From: Euzebya tangerina
Lineage (GTDB): Bacteria > Actinomycetota > Nitriliruptoria > Euzebyales > Euzebyaceae
Direction: 5' to 3'
Assembly (NCBI RefSeq): GCF_003074135.1
Contig: NZ_PPDK01000003.1
Span: forward strand, 372,001 to 436,000
DNA length: 64,000 nucleotides
This document shows positions 19,082-29,046 of this stretch, one piece after another; within the stretch, counting starts at the first letter, position 1, and every line of letters begins with the position of its first letter. The notes under the pieces were generated by a model. That model had not been told where the DNA came from. It ran no database searches and worked only from the letters and a program-made list of their open reading frames with translations. The position numbers and the translations under genes are program-made.

Positions 19082-20053
19082 GTGCCCCAACCCGAGGACC
19101 GCCCGCTGGACGGACAGCGGATCGTGGTGACCGGCGGTGCCGGCTTCCTGGGACGCAAGGTCGTCGAGCGGCTGGAGCATCGGGGCGTGACGGCGCTGGT
19201 ACCGCGACGAGCCGACGTCGATCTCACCCGTCAGGACGCGACCGAGCGCTACATCGCACAGACGGCCCCGGATGCTGTCCTGCACCTGGCGGCCGAGGTC
19301 GGCGGGATCGGCGCCAACCGGGACAACCCCGGCCGATACTTCTACGCCAACATGGCCATGGGGATGCACCTGATCGAGGCGTGCCGAGCATCCGGTGTCA
19401 ACCGCTTCGTGCAGGTCGGCACCGTCTGTGCCTACCCCAAGCACACCCCGGTCCCGTTCGTGGAGGACGACCTCTGGGATGGCTACCCGGAGGAGACCAA
19501 CGCGCCCTACGGGGTCGCCAAGAAGGCGCTGCTGGTGATGTTGCAGGCCTACCGCGACCAGTACTGCATGGATGGCATCTACCTGCTGCCCGTCAACCTC
19601 TACGGCCCGGGCGACAACTTCGATCTCCACTCCTCCCACGTCATCCCGGCGCTGATCCGCAAGTTCGTGGCCGCGAAGGACTCGGGGGCGACCGCCGCCG
19701 AGGTGTGGGGCACCGGATCGGCCAGTCGCGAGTTCCTCCACGTCGACGATGCCGCCCGCGGGATCGTCATGGCCACCGAGGCCTACCACGACCCCGACCC
19801 GGTCAACATCGGCGCCGGTCAAGAGGTGACGATCCGGGAGCTGGTCGAGACGATCAAGGATCTCACGGGCTTCGATGGCGAGATCGAGTGGGACACCTCC
19901 AAGCCCGACGGCCAACCACGACGAAAGCTGGACACGCGGCGCGCCAAGGAGCGATTCGGCTTCGAGAGCGAGATCCCACTCGACGAGGGGATCGCCGCGA
20001 CCATCGCCTGGTGGCGCGCCCATCAGCGGGACGTCGTGCAGACGCCGGCGTGA
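19082..20053 (+). CDS. fcl: GDP-L-fucose synthase-like NAD-dependent epimerase/reductase
   Basis: 323 residues of the extended SDR type: [10 protein letters not shown] nucleotide-binding motif, [16 protein letters not shown] characteristic of GDP-fucose synthase, the active-site Ser/Tyr/Lys set (GTVCAYPK and YGVAKKA) and [11 protein letters not shown]. It would convert GDP-4-keto-6-deoxymannose to GDP-L-fucose, the step after Gmd, which is encoded at 33518. It is the first gene of a plus-strand unit; its stop overlaps the next GT4 start (GTGA). Confidence 0.88.
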   Translation: MPQPEDRPLDGQRIVVTGGAGFLGRKVVERLEHRGVTALVPRRADVDLTRQDATERYIAQTAPDAVLHLAAEVGGIGANRDNPGRYFYANMAMGMHLIEACRASGVNRFVQVGTVCAYPKHTPVPFVEDDLWDGYPEETNAPYGVAKKALLVMLQAYRDQYCMDGIYLLPVNLYGPGDNFDLHSSHVIPALIRKFVAAKDSGATAAEVWGTGSASREFLHVDDAARGIVMATEAYHDPDPVNIGAGQEVTIRELVETIKDLTGFDGEIEWDTSKPDGQPRRKLDTRRAKERFGFESEIPLDEGIAATIAWWRAHQRDVVQTPA

Positions 20054-21189
20054 CCCGTCTCGACGGCCCGGTCGCCGTCCTGCTCCCCTCCGTCGAGCTG
20101 GGTGCGTACTGGGGACCGGTGATCCGCGAGCTGGACCGGATGAGCGGAGAGGCCCGACTCCTGACGGCGCACGGCTGGCCGAACTGGCAGCAGGACCCGA
20201 CGGCCGACCTCGTCACGATCGTCGGGACGGCCCGTCGGATCAGCACCGATGCCGACGCGAAGGCCTACGGCGGGGGGGTGATGGTCCTGCCCGTCCGGGT
20301 CGTGGTGCCGCTGCTGCGCCTGCGACCGGCTGCGGTGTACACGATGGGGTTCAGCCTGTGGACCGTTCTCGCTCTGCTGCTGAAGCCATTCCTCCGCTGG
20401 CGGGTGGTGCTGATGTGGGAGGGCAGCTCACCCGGCGTCGACCACCGCGACTCCGCCCTGCGCACACGGATCCGTGCGGTGATGGCACGACTGGCAGACC
20501 GTCTCATCACCAGCAACCATCGCTCGCGCGACTATCTGGTGGACCACCTCGGTGCCCCCGGTGACACCGTCGACGTCCACCCGCTGCTCGTGCCCTCGGT
20601 CGCTGCACTGACGGCTGGCGCGGACCGCGCACCGGCGATCGCGGACCTACCGGCGCCCCGGCTGCTTGTCGTCGGCCGGCTGGAGACGCGCAAGGGCATC
20701 GACCCGTTGCTGCGGGCCCTGGCAGCGCTGGGCGACAGCACCCCCTGGTCCCTGGCCGTGATCGGCACCGGCGAGGAGGAGCCGGCCCTTCGCGCGACGG
20801 CGGAGCGACTGGGTGTCGCCGGCCGGGTCAGCTGGCTGGGCTGGGTCGCCTACCCCGACCTGGGTGCACATCTTGCGGCGGCCGACTTCTTGGCCTTCCC
20901 GACCCTCGAGGACACCTGGGGGATGGTCGCTGCCGAGGCCATGGCCGTGGGCACGCCGGTCATCTGCTCGATCCACGCCGGAGTGTCTGAGATCCTGACC
21001 GACGGCGTGGACGGCGTCCTGGTCGACCCGACGAACAGCACCGCATTCGCCGCTCGTCTGGGTGAGGTGGTCCGGGAGTCCGACCCCGACGAACTGGGGC
21101 GGGCTGCCCTGCGCCGCATCGGGAGTCTGACGCCCGCGGCGACGGCCGCTGCGCTGCTCCGCGCGGCGAGCGGCCCGGCTGAGGGTTAG
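20050..21189 (+). CDS. Family GT4-like glycosyltransferase
   Basis: 379 residues of GT-B fold. The C-terminal donor domain is clear: [89 protein letters not shown] with the E-x7-E signature. Start GTG overlaps the fcl stop by 4 nt, indicating translational coupling and a role in the same polysaccharide. It ends in a 4-nt convergent overlap with the next gene. Acceptor and sugar are unknown. Confidence 0.87.
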   Translation: MTRLDGPVAVLLPSVELGAYWGPVIRELDRMSGEARLLTAHGWPNWQQDPTADLVTIVGTARRISTDADAKAYGGGVMVLPVRVVVPLLRLRPAAVYTMGFSLWTVLALLLKPFLRWRVVLMWEGSSPGVDHRDSALRTRIRAVMARLADRLITSNHRSRDYLVDHLGAPGDTVDVHPLLVPSVAALTAGADRAPAIADLPAPRLLVVGRLETRKGIDPLLRALAALGDSTPWSLAVIGTGEEEPALRATAERLGVAGRVSWLGWVAYPDLGAHLAAADFLAFPTLEDTWGMVAAEAMAVGTPVICSIHAGVSEILTDGVDGVLVDPTNSTAFAARLGEVVRESDPDELGRAALRRIGSLTPAATAAALLRAASGPAEG

Positions 21190-22076
21190 CCACCGATCCG
21201 ACTCCGCACGATCCAGCCTAGGCGACGGAGGTACGGGAACGCCCAGAACAGGGGCCAGAGCGGCCCACCCCACCGCCTGACGAACGTCAGCCACTCCCCC
21301 GGTGGCAGGTGCTTGGTGTCGCGGAGGCGGCCGAACGCGGCTCGGACATCTTCGTCCTTGGAGGGGACGAACCCGGGGTTGCTCGGGCAGGTGCCGAGGA
21401 CACCCGGGGCGACCCAGACACCGAAGCCAGCCCGCCTCGCCCGTAGTCCGTAGTCGTAGTCACCCATGGAGTGCTGGAACGTCCGCTCGAGATTGCCGAC
21501 GGCCTCGAACACCACTCGTGGCACCAGGACGCAGTTGCCGTTCATCGTGTCGGCCGGCTCTGGCCGAGCGTCGGCCACGACGGGGTGGAACGCCATCGGT
21601 CGCCAGCGATCCTGCCGCCGACCGGTGTAGTTCACCTCGCCGGTGTCCGGGTCGACCACCGTGGCGCTGACCAGGCCGGGCTGTCCGCGCTTGCTGAGCG
21701 ACCGGTGGACGGCCAGCAGGCGAGCGACCGCATCCGGTTCAACGACGGTGTCGTCGTTCATCCACAGCAGGAAGTCCGGTCGAGCGGCCATCGCGTGCGC
21801 AAGCGCCACCCGCATGCCGCCGTTCCAGAAGAACGAGCCATCACCGCGGAGCACTGTGGTCCCCGGATGCTGGGCGAGCACCGCCTCCGACGTTCCGTCC
21901 GTCGACCCGTCGTCGAAGAGCACGACGTCCAGTACCGCACCCTCCAGCCGCTGCGCAGCCAGGGCGTCCAAGCACCGCACCGTGAGGGGCTTGCGGTTGT
22001 GCACGGTGAGCACCGCGGTGACGCGGACAGGGGACCGACGCAACTCGGGGGCGACGTCAGCAGAACCAGACCTCAT
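21186..22076 (-). CDS. Family GT2 glycosyltransferase
   Basis: 296 residues of GT-A fold: TAVLTVHNRKPLTVRCLDAL at the N-terminus, VVLFDDGSTDGT, the metal-binding LLWMNDDTVVEPDA segment and NGNCVLVPR. The profile is that of rhamnosyl- or N-acetylglucosaminyl-type transferases of O-antigen clusters; donor unknown. It is followed upstream on the same strand by the flippase gene, 20 nt away. Confidence 0.88.
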   Translation of the reverse strand: MRSGSADVAPELRRSPVRVTAVLTVHNRKPLTVRCLDALAAQRLEGAVLDVVLFDDGSTDGTSEAVLAQHPGTTVLRGDGSFFWNGGMRVALAHAMAARPDFLLWMNDDTVVEPDAVARLLAVHRSLSKRGQPGLVSATVVDPDTGEVNYTGRRQDRWRPMAFHPVVADARPEPADTMNGNCVLVPRVVFEAVGNLERTFQHSMGDYDYGLRARRAGFGVWVAPGVLGTCPSNPGFVPSKDEDVRAAFGRLRDTKHLPPGEWLTFVRRWGGPLWPLFWAFPYLRRLGWIVRSRIGG

Positions 22077-22096
22077 CTGGCGGTCACCGTACTCGC

Positions 22097-23650
22097 TCAG
22101 CCGTGCGACTCGACCGTGGCCGGAACCCCGCCAATCCGCAGCAAGGCCATCAGCATGCCAACGGCGCGGGACTGATCAGCCGTGTACCCCGCGCGCTCGA
22201 TCCGGTCCAGGACATCCAGCCGCATCGGCCGGAGCGGCCCGTACCAGGCCAGCACGCACAGCACCGCCGCCCCGGTGATGATCTGCAGGCCCACAAGGAC
22301 GACGAGCGGCGGCGAGACAGCGGTCCCCACCTGGGTCACGAGCCAGATCGACCCACCGACCAACCCGCCGCTGATCACCGCCGGGACGTACACCCCTACC
22401 TGCTCGGCCGCGGTGATCGACAGCTCACGGGACATCAGCAGCGCGTAGGCGAGGGTGCCGGCGGCCTGGACCGCCACGAGGACCAGCGCGTACCCCATCA
22501 GCTCACCGTCCGGCACCACCAGCAGGCCGCCGACCAGCGACCCGAGCATCACGGCGGTCAGCACCAGCTTCGTGTTCAGGACGTCCAGGGCCTCGCACAC
22601 GACACCGCCGTAGTGCGACATGAACGCGAACGCAGCAGCCGCCGAGAGCGCAGGCACCAGGGAGGCGGCGACGTCCCACTGCGGTCCCAGCAGCAGCTCG
22701 ACCAGCTCAGGTGCTGCTACGGCCGCTCCGACGGCCACCGGCACGATCACGGCCCCACTGGTCCGCATCGCCGAGAGGTACGCCTCGCGCACCTTGACCC
22801 GGTCGTCCTGGATCCGACTGAGCGCCGGGAAGAGCACCTTGGACAGCCCATGCGAGAAGTTGACCAGGGGCAACTCGACCACCAGCGTGGCGCGGTTGAA
22901 CTGGCCGAGGGGCGCGATGCCGCTGTAGCGGCCGACGATGGCGGCCGGCGAGACGGCCAGCCCGTACTCCATCAGGGTGATGACCGAGACCTTGCCGCCG
23001 AAGGTGTACAGCGAGGACACCGCGCCGAAGGCGAAGGAGGGGCGAAGTGGATGCCGGGTCAGCGCGTACGCGGCCGCGACCATGATGACCAACTGCCCGA
23101 TGGCCGCAGCCACCAGGCTCCAGACGCCCGCACCCGCATACCCGAAGCCGAGACCGAGACCCAGATATCCCAGGACGAACGACATCAACTCGGCCAGCGC
23201 CAGCGCCTTGAACCGCAGTGCCCGGCTGAGCAGCGACTTCGGCACGATCGTCATCGTGTTGAGCAGCAGCGTCAACGAGAGCGCTCGGAACACGGGAACG
23301 ACGTCGGGGCTGTCGAAGAAGACCTCCAGGAGCGGGGCACAGACCGCCATCCCGGCGGCGAGGGCGAGGCCGAGCAGGGTCGAGGAGGTCACGGCGGCCC
23401 GTATGTCCCCACTCGACAACGTGGGGCGCTGGACCAGGGCAGGTCCGAGCCCCAACTCGGACGCGTACTTGCCGAAGCGCAACACCACCTGGGCGCTGGC
23501 AACGAGTCCGAACTCGACCGGCGTCAACAGCCGGTTCATCACCGAGGTGTAGAGGATCTGGAGGATCAGACCGCTCGCGGTGCCGATGTAGACCCACTTC
23601 AGACCGGCGAGGGTCTGCTTGCCGAGGCTCGTCTCCGCCTCCTCAGCCAC
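22097..23650 (-). CDS. Wzx-type lipopolysaccharide/polysaccharide repeat-unit flippase
   Basis: 517 residues with about 12-14 predicted membrane helices and the N-terminal signature TLAGLKWVYIGTASGLILQILYTSVMNRLLTPVEFGL, typical of the polysaccharide-export (MOP/Wzx) family. It would move undecaprenyl-linked repeat units across the membrane. The cytoplasmic tail is short. It forms a pair with the GT2 gene downstream and is divergent from the CWB2 beta-helix gene; the shared 148-bp gap should hold both promoters. Confidence 0.88.
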   Translation of the reverse strand: MAEEAETSLGKQTLAGLKWVYIGTASGLILQILYTSVMNRLLTPVEFGLVASAQVVLRFGKYASELGLGPALVQRPTLSSGDIRAAVTSSTLLGLALAAGMAVCAPLLEVFFDSPDVVPVFRALSLTLLLNTMTIVPKSLLSRALRFKALALAELMSFVLGYLGLGLGFGYAGAGVWSLVAAAIGQLVIMVAAAYALTRHPLRPSFAFGAVSSLYTFGGKVSVITLMEYGLAVSPAAIVGRYSGIAPLGQFNRATLVVELPLVNFSHGLSKVLFPALSRIQDDRVKVREAYLSAMRTSGAVIVPVAVGAAVAAPELVELLLGPQWDVAASLVPALSAAAAFAFMSHYGGVVCEALDVLNTKLVLTAVMLGSLVGGLLVVPDGELMGYALVLVAVQAAGTLAYALLMSRELSITAAEQVGVYVPAVISGGLVGGSIWLVTQVGTAVSPPLVVLVGLQIITGAAVLCVLAWYGPLRPMRLDVLDRIERAGYTADQSRAVGMLMALLRIGGVPATVESHG

Positions 23651-23798
23651 GCCCGACCCACTCTGCGTGACACGACCGATACCGGTCCGTCAATCGCTGC
23701 CACCTGTCAAATGGGGCAACCCTAGGTCCACCGGGATGGGCTGGCACCCAACTACTCTATTGCAGTTACCCCTGGCCCCCTCCCCTGGATGACACCCG

Positions 23799-26243
23799 AT
23801 GACCGTTCGTCGAACGAGCTCCTATTTCGCCATGGCATTTTTGCTCCTCGCGTCGCTGCTGCAGGCGGCACCCGCACAGGCTCAGGAGGACGTCGACGCC
23901 AAGCCGCTCGAGCTGGTCAGCCGCGTGGGGAACGCTGACCCGATCGTGACGGCCGTCGAGGCCTCCAAGATCGCCTTCTCAGGTGGCGCGGACGCCGTTC
24001 TCGTCGCCAGCGTCGAGGACTTCGCTGACGCCCTGAGCGCCGCCGGTCTCGCTGAGACCGACAACGCACCACTGCTGTTCTCCAACCGAGATCGCATGCC
24101 GCAGCAGACGCTGGACGAGATCGTCCGCTTGGGCGCAGAACGGGTGATCTTGCTGGGCGGCTCGAACGCGATCTCCGACGAGGCCGGTCAAGCCATCCGC
24201 AACGCCGGCGTGGCCGACGTCTCCCGCGCCGAAGGCGCCAACCGGTTCGCGACTGCCGCCGCGGTTGCTCGGACCTTGAACTCCCGGAAGTCGGAGGATC
24301 TGCACGCCTACCTGGCCCTGGGCAGCAACCCCGAGCCGACGCGAGCCTGGGCCGACGCGGTCGGCGTGTCCAGCCTGGCCGGCTTCACCGGTCGGGCCAC
24401 GCTGCTCACGGCCCCCGACCGGCTGCCGGTCGAGACCGCCGAGGTCATCCGCGAACTCGGGTACGAGCGCATCACGATCATCGGTGGCACGGCGGCGATC
24501 AGCCAGGGCGTGGCTGAGGAGGTGCAGGCGCTCGGGGTCTTCGTCGACCGCTTGGCCGGCAGCAACCGCTACGAGACCTCGGCCGCGGTCACCGCAGCGC
24601 TGCTGGAGGAGGGCGCCAAGCCCGGTGAGCTGTGGGTGGCCAGTGGTGGGAACTTCGCCGACCCCCTGATCGCGGGCCCGGCCGCAGCGCACCTGGGCGG
24701 GGTGATGTTCCTCACCGACTCGCCCAACTTCTCCAATCAGCCGGTCCGGCAGTTCATCGTCGACAACCGCGACCGGATCCGGGCGATCCGTCTGGCCGGC
24801 AGCGCGTTGGACGATGGACTGCTCGAAACGATCCGCGCTCTCCTCGATGGGATGGTTGTCCCCGACGACGCGGTGCTGCTGCAGCCCGGTGACGACCCGC
24901 AGGCCGTCGTGGACCGCTCTGAGCCCGGCACGACCTTCGCCTTCACCCCGGGTACGCACCGAGATGTGGAGTTGGTGGTCAGGACCGGGGACACCTACCT
25001 GGGCCTGCCCGGCGCCATCCTCGACGGGTCGCGGGAGCTGCCGGCGTCGGCGTGGCGTCAGGAGCGGGGATTGTGGGTGCTCGACGGCATCGACATCGAC
25101 CTTCCCACCGCCGGTGAGTATGGCTGCGAGTCGTGGCTCGACAACGAGGAGCAGTTCGCCCTGTGCGGCCACGAGGCGGAGATCTATCGCAGCGAACAGC
25201 TCTTCCAGGGCAGCAGCCGTCTGCGGCACGTCAACTCACTGGACGGGGTTGAGCGATCAGGGACCTGGTTCTACGACGTGCAGGGCGGCCGCGTCTGGAT
25301 GTACGACAACCCAGCCGACGAAGTGGTCCGGATGAGTGAGATCTCGACCGCCTTCGCCGGCTTCGAGACCGAGGACGTCATGATCTCGGGACTGACCATC
25401 CGGCGGTACGGCTCCGCGGCGCGCACGGGCGTCATCGATGCGTTGGACACCCGGAACTGGATCATCGAGAACGTCGAGGTGTCACAGGGCCACGGCTACG
25501 GCATCCGCATCGGCGTGGACACCATCATTCGAGACTCCCGCCTGCTGGACAATGGCCAGCTGGGAGCCGGCGGCAGCGCCCGTGAGAGCTCCGTGCGGAT
25601 CGAGAACAACGAGGTCGCGTTTAACGGTGCGCTCGGCTTCCAGCGGAACTACGAGGTCGGCGGCGTGAAGGTCACGCACGCCCACGGCGTGTGGATGACC
25701 AACAACTACGTCCACGACAACGATGCCAAGGGGTTGTGGGTGGACGGACTGTGCCGGGACGTGACCATCAACAACAACTTGGTCGAGCGGCAGGGCCAGA
25801 CCGGCATCCTCTACGAGTTGTCCTTCGGTGGCGAGGTCCGTGGCAACACCCTGATCGACAACCACACGACCGACGACATCTCGGACTCCTACGGCAACCT
25901 GCAACTCGTCAATGCCGTCGACGTCGACGTCTACGAGAACACTCTCAGCGGCGGCAACCGCCAGGAGTTCACGATCTACCACACCGACCTCTACCCGGGC
26001 GTGGAGAACATCCGGGTCTACGACAACGACATCACGTTCGAGACGACGTGGAACGAGGGAACGTACGGCGTCAAGGATCTCCGCGCCGACCAGTCCGTGC
26101 CGCTGCAGGGTCTCGTCTTCGAGAACAACCGACTTCGCATCCTGGAGCTGCCGGAGCGCCCGTTCGCCTGGGAGACCCAGCTCGTCACGCTGGACGACTG
26201 GCTGGCGGTCCACCCGAACGAGGTCGTGGAGCTACGCCGCTGA
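23799..26243 (+). CDS. Secreted CWB2-repeat protein fused to a right-handed parallel beta-helix domain
   Basis: 814 residues. The signal peptide ends at APAQAQ. Residues ~35-345 are three cell-wall-binding-2 repeats (LVSRVGNADPIVTAVEASK, DAVLVASVEDFADALSAAG, VILLGGSNAISDEA, repeated as ITIIGGTAAISQGV and IRAIRLAGSALDDG), a module that holds proteins on the wall. The rest (370-800) is a parallel beta-helix of the pectin-lyase/carbohydrate-binding type with Asn-rich turns (NNYVHDNDAKGLWVDG, NNNLVERQGQTGILYE). It could be a wall-held polysaccharide lyase, epimerase or binding protein for the polymer made by this locus; the catalytic site is not identifiable. A paralog without the CWB2 part follows. 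Confidence 0.85.
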   Translation: MTVRRTSSYFAMAFLLLASLLQAAPAQAQEDVDAKPLELVSRVGNADPIVTAVEASKIAFSGGADAVLVASVEDFADALSAAGLAETDNAPLLFSNRDRMPQQTLDEIVRLGAERVILLGGSNAISDEAGQAIRNAGVADVSRAEGANRFATAAAVARTLNSRKSEDLHAYLALGSNPEPTRAWADAVGVSSLAGFTGRATLLTAPDRLPVETAEVIRELGYERITIIGGTAAISQGVAEEVQALGVFVDRLAGSNRYETSAAVTAALLEEGAKPGELWVASGGNFADPLIAGPAAAHLGGVMFLTDSPNFSNQPVRQFIVDNRDRIRAIRLAGSALDDGLLETIRALLDGMVVPDDAVLLQPGDDPQAVVDRSEPGTTFAFTPGTHRDVELVVRTGDTYLGLPGAILDGSRELPASAWRQERGLWVLDGIDIDLPTAGEYGCESWLDNEEQFALCGHEAEIYRSEQLFQGSSRLRHVNSLDGVERSGTWFYDVQGGRVWMYDNPADEVVRMSEISTAFAGFETEDVMISGLTIRRYGSAARTGVIDALDTRNWIIENVEVSQGHGYGIRIGVDTIIRDSRLLDNGQLGAGGSARESSVRIENNEVAFNGALGFQRNYEVGGVKVTHAHGVWMTNNYVHDNDAKGLWVDGLCRDVTINNNLVERQGQTGILYELSFGGEVRGNTLIDNHTTDDISDSYGNLQLVNAVDVDVYENTLSGGNRQEFTIYHTDLYPGVENIRVYDNDITFETTWNEGTYGVKDLRADQSVPLQGLVFENNRLRILELPERPFAWETQLVTLDDWLAVHPNEVVELRR

Positions 26244-26348
26244 GTGGGCACGGCGAACTGACCGTCACACTACATACGGTCAGCTATCGGCCCGAAATGT
26301 AGCATTTAGTAGTCAAGATTGTGGGGGTCCTGCCCGATACCCCAGGGC

Positions 26349-27974
26349 ATGCACCTCACCGCCCGTACGCCCGCCGCGCTCACTGTAGTTGCGCTCGTGG
26401 CTCTGGCCGCCCTCCTGACCAGCACGCCGGCTGCTGCGCAGGGCCACTTCGTCCGCGGCGAACTGCCCGTGAGCGCCGCTCCACACGACGGGCGAGAGGA
26501 CGCTGCTCCTGCGCGCCCCGCCAACCCACCCGCCAACCCGACCCCCCGCCAAGCCGAGGCGGTACCGCCGGTGCCCGTGGCTGCGCCCGCGGTCGTCGAC
26601 ATCCCCGCCGACGCGATTGCGATCACCCCGCAGGACTCGGCCGCCGCAATCGTCGCGGCCACACCGGCCGGCAGCACCTTCGTGTTCACCTCGGGAGTGC
26701 ACCGGGCCGTTGAGATCAACGTCCGCACCGGCGACACCTACCTGGGTGAGCCGGGTGCCGTCCTCGACGCTGCCGTCCCGCTCAACACCACACGCTACGC
26801 CGAGGCCGGCAACGGTCTGCGCCAGTACCAAGGGGTCGAGTCCGACGCCGCGACGGCCATCACCGGGCCCTCATGTGCCCCGTGGTTCGAGGGCGGCATG
26901 GCCATCTGTGGCCACGAGCAGGAGGTCTTCCGCTCCGAGATGCTGTTCGCCGATGGGCAGCGCCTGCGCCACGTCAACGCGCCAGAGGACGTCGCGCCCG
27001 GCTCGTTCCACTACAACGGTGAGACGGACGCCCTGACCACGGCCGGCGACTACACCGAACTGGCCTTCGCCACGGCCGACTTCGCCTTCGCCGGCTGGGG
27101 TGCCGAGGATGTGACCATCGCCGGGATCACGCTGCGCAACTACGCCACCCCCGCCCAGCACGGCACCATCGATGCCTACGGCGGCAACCGCTGGACGATC
27201 GACGGCGTGGTCGTGGCTGGCAGCCACGGCTACGGCATCCGCATCGGCCAGAACACCACCATCACCAACTCCCTCATCACCGACAACGGCCACATCGGGA
27301 TCGGCGGCCAGGCCGACAACACCTCCTTCGTCGCGACCGGCAACGAGATCAGCCACAACGCCTGGCTCGGCGTCCAGCCCGGCTTCGAGGCCGGCGGCAT
27401 GAAGGTCCTGTTCACCCACGACGCCGTGGTGACCCACAACTGGGTGCACGACAACGCCTCGAAGGGTCTGTGGTTCGACGGCTTCAACCGCAACGCCACG
27501 ATCGCCCACAACCGGGTCGAGCGCTCCGGCCAGACCGGCATCCTCTACGAGATCTCCTTCGACGCCGAGATCCACGACAACGTCGTCGTGGACAACCACA
27601 CCTCCGGCGACGTGACCGAGTCCTTCGGCAACATCCAGATCGTGAACTCCACCAACGTCGAGGTCCACACCAACACGATCTCGGGCGGCGGCCGGCACGA
27701 GCTGACCCTGGTCGACACCGGCGAGGAGCACGGCCTGTCCGACGTCACCGTGCGGGACAACCACATCACCATCAACACGAGCTGGGAAGCCGGTGCCTAC
27801 GGCGCCAAGGACAGCCGGCCCGGCGGTCACTCCCCCGCCCCCCTGTCGGGTCTGACGTTTGCCGACAACACCGTTGTCCTGGATGGTCCGCACACGCTGG
27901 TCTTCGCCACCGCGGAGGGCATCGTCGACGACGTGCGGTGGTCAGAGGTCTCGAGCGACACGATCGTCCGGTGA
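26349..27974 (+). CDS. Secreted right-handed parallel beta-helix protein (paralog of the preceding gene)
   Basis: 541 residues. Signal peptide ending near TPAAAQG, a Pro/Ala-rich linker (~60-90), then a beta-helix that aligns along its whole length with the helix part of the preceding gene (DTYLGEPGAVLDA, YGIRIGQNTTITNS, HDNASKGLWFDGFN, RSGQTGILYEISF, SFGNIQIVN). No CWB2 repeats, so it is probably released or held only through the polymer. The two genes are an in-place duplication, one having gained or lost the wall anchor. I start at ATG 26349, where the signal peptide begins; upstream is an AT-rich likely promoter region (26270-26320). Confidence 0.82.
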   Translation: MHLTARTPAALTVVALVALAALLTSTPAAAQGHFVRGELPVSAAPHDGREDAAPARPANPPANPTPRQAEAVPPVPVAAPAVVDIPADAIAITPQDSAAAIVAATPAGSTFVFTSGVHRAVEINVRTGDTYLGEPGAVLDAAVPLNTTRYAEAGNGLRQYQGVESDAATAITGPSCAPWFEGGMAICGHEQEVFRSEMLFADGQRLRHVNAPEDVAPGSFHYNGETDALTTAGDYTELAFATADFAFAGWGAEDVTIAGITLRNYATPAQHGTIDAYGGNRWTIDGVVVAGSHGYGIRIGQNTTITNSLITDNGHIGIGGQADNTSFVATGNEISHNAWLGVQPGFEAGGMKVLFTHDAVVTHNWVHDNASKGLWFDGFNRNATIAHNRVERSGQTGILYEISFDAEIHDNVVVDNHTSGDVTESFGNIQIVNSTNVEVHTNTISGGGRHELTLVDTGEEHGLSDVTVRDNHITINTSWEAGAYGAKDSRPGGHSPAPLSGLTFADNTVVLDGPHTLVFATAEGIVDDVRWSEVSSDTIVR

Positions 27975-28053
27975 GGGCCATGCCTGTCACGCCGAGGAGA
28001 TGGGCATCGTCCTAGACTCGGCCCCGCGGGACGACCACAGCGACCAGAGCCCC

Positions 28054-29046
28054 ATGTCAACCCACACACCTGCAGTCAGCGTCATCATGACGGTGCACAA
28101 CGAGGAGGATCATCTTCTCGACGCGCTCCGTTCGATCGGCGCGCAGACCTTCACCGACTTCGAGGTCGTCGTCTGGGACGACGGCTCGACCGACCGCACT
28201 CCCGAGTTGCTGCAATCGTTCGCGGCGAAGGACGATCGTGTCCGGGTCCTCAGCTCGGTGCGGAACCGAGGTCCAGTGGTGGGTCGCAACTTCGCGATCG
28301 ACGTGAGCCGTGCGGCGTGGCTGGCGATCTGTGATGCCGACGACGTCTGGCTGCCGCAGAAGCTCGAGCGGCAGATGGCGGTCCTGCAGCACCACTCCTC
28401 GTCGGCGGACGCCGACGGCCTGGTTGCGCTGGGCTCCTCCGGCCATCACATCAACGCCGAGGGTCGGGTTCGCGGGTTCTTCGACGTCGGACTGCACGAC
28501 GAGGCGGCCTACGACAACGCCCGGGCGAGCAGCGACGTCTTCTACCTGCTGAACTCCTCCGCGATCTTCCGTCGGGATGTGTTCCAATTGGTCGGCGGCT
28601 ACCGGGAGGACTACTTCCCCGGGGAGGACGTCGACCTGTGGACGCGCATGGCCGAGCACGGTCTGATCCTGAACCTGGAGGAGCCTCTGGTGCACTATCG
28701 GGTGCACGGCCACAGCGTCTCCGATCACAAGATGATCAAGGGGTTGCTCAACACCCAGCGGGTCAAGGCCAATGCCCGACGCCGTCACCTGGAACTGCCG
28801 GAGCTCTCCCACCTGGAGTTCCTCGATGTCCTGCGGAGCCACCCCACGGTGTACCGGCGACTGCTGCGGTCGTGGATGGCCCAGAGCCTGTATCGCAGTG
28901 CTGGCGGGGCCTTGGCCAACGGCCGCTACCTCGCGGGCGCTGCAGCCATGCTCCGCGCGCTGGTCATGGACGTGTGGGTCCCGTTCGAGCGAGCTCAGCG
29001 TCAGGTGTTCCGTCACGAGACGATGGCGCAACTGCTGCGTCCCTAG
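28054..29046 (+). CDS. Family GT2 glycosyltransferase
   Basis: 330 residues of GT-A fold: VSVIMTVHNEEDHLLDALRSI, VVVWDDGSTDRTPELL, the metal-binding CDADDVWLP, FPGEDVDLWTRMAEHG with the catalytic-base region and HYRVHGHSVS. Start ATG at 28054; TAGACT at 28013-28018 could be its -10 box. The last 83 nt overlap the 3' end of the convergent Wzy-like gene, an unusually long tail-to-tail overlap. Confidence 0.86.
   Translation: MSTHTPAVSVIMTVHNEEDHLLDALRSIGAQTFTDFEVVVWDDGSTDRTPELLQSFAAKDDRVRVLSSVRNRGPVVGRNFAIDVSRAAWLAICDADDVWLPQKLERQMAVLQHHSSSADADGLVALGSSGHHINAEGRVRGFFDVGLHDEAAYDNARASSDVFYLLNSSAIFRRDVFQLVGGYREDYFPGEDVDLWTRMAEHGLILNLEEPLVHYRVHGHSVSDHKMIKGLLNTQRVKANARRRHLELPELSHLEFLDVLRSHPTVYRRLLRSWMAQSLYRSAGGALANGRYLAGAAAMLRALVMDVWVPFERAQRQVFRHETMAQLLRP

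Noticed and set aside
22103-23725. 540-codon plus-strand frame opposite the flippase
   Set aside because: The translation is hydrophilic low-complexity sequence; the minus-strand flippase is unmistakable.
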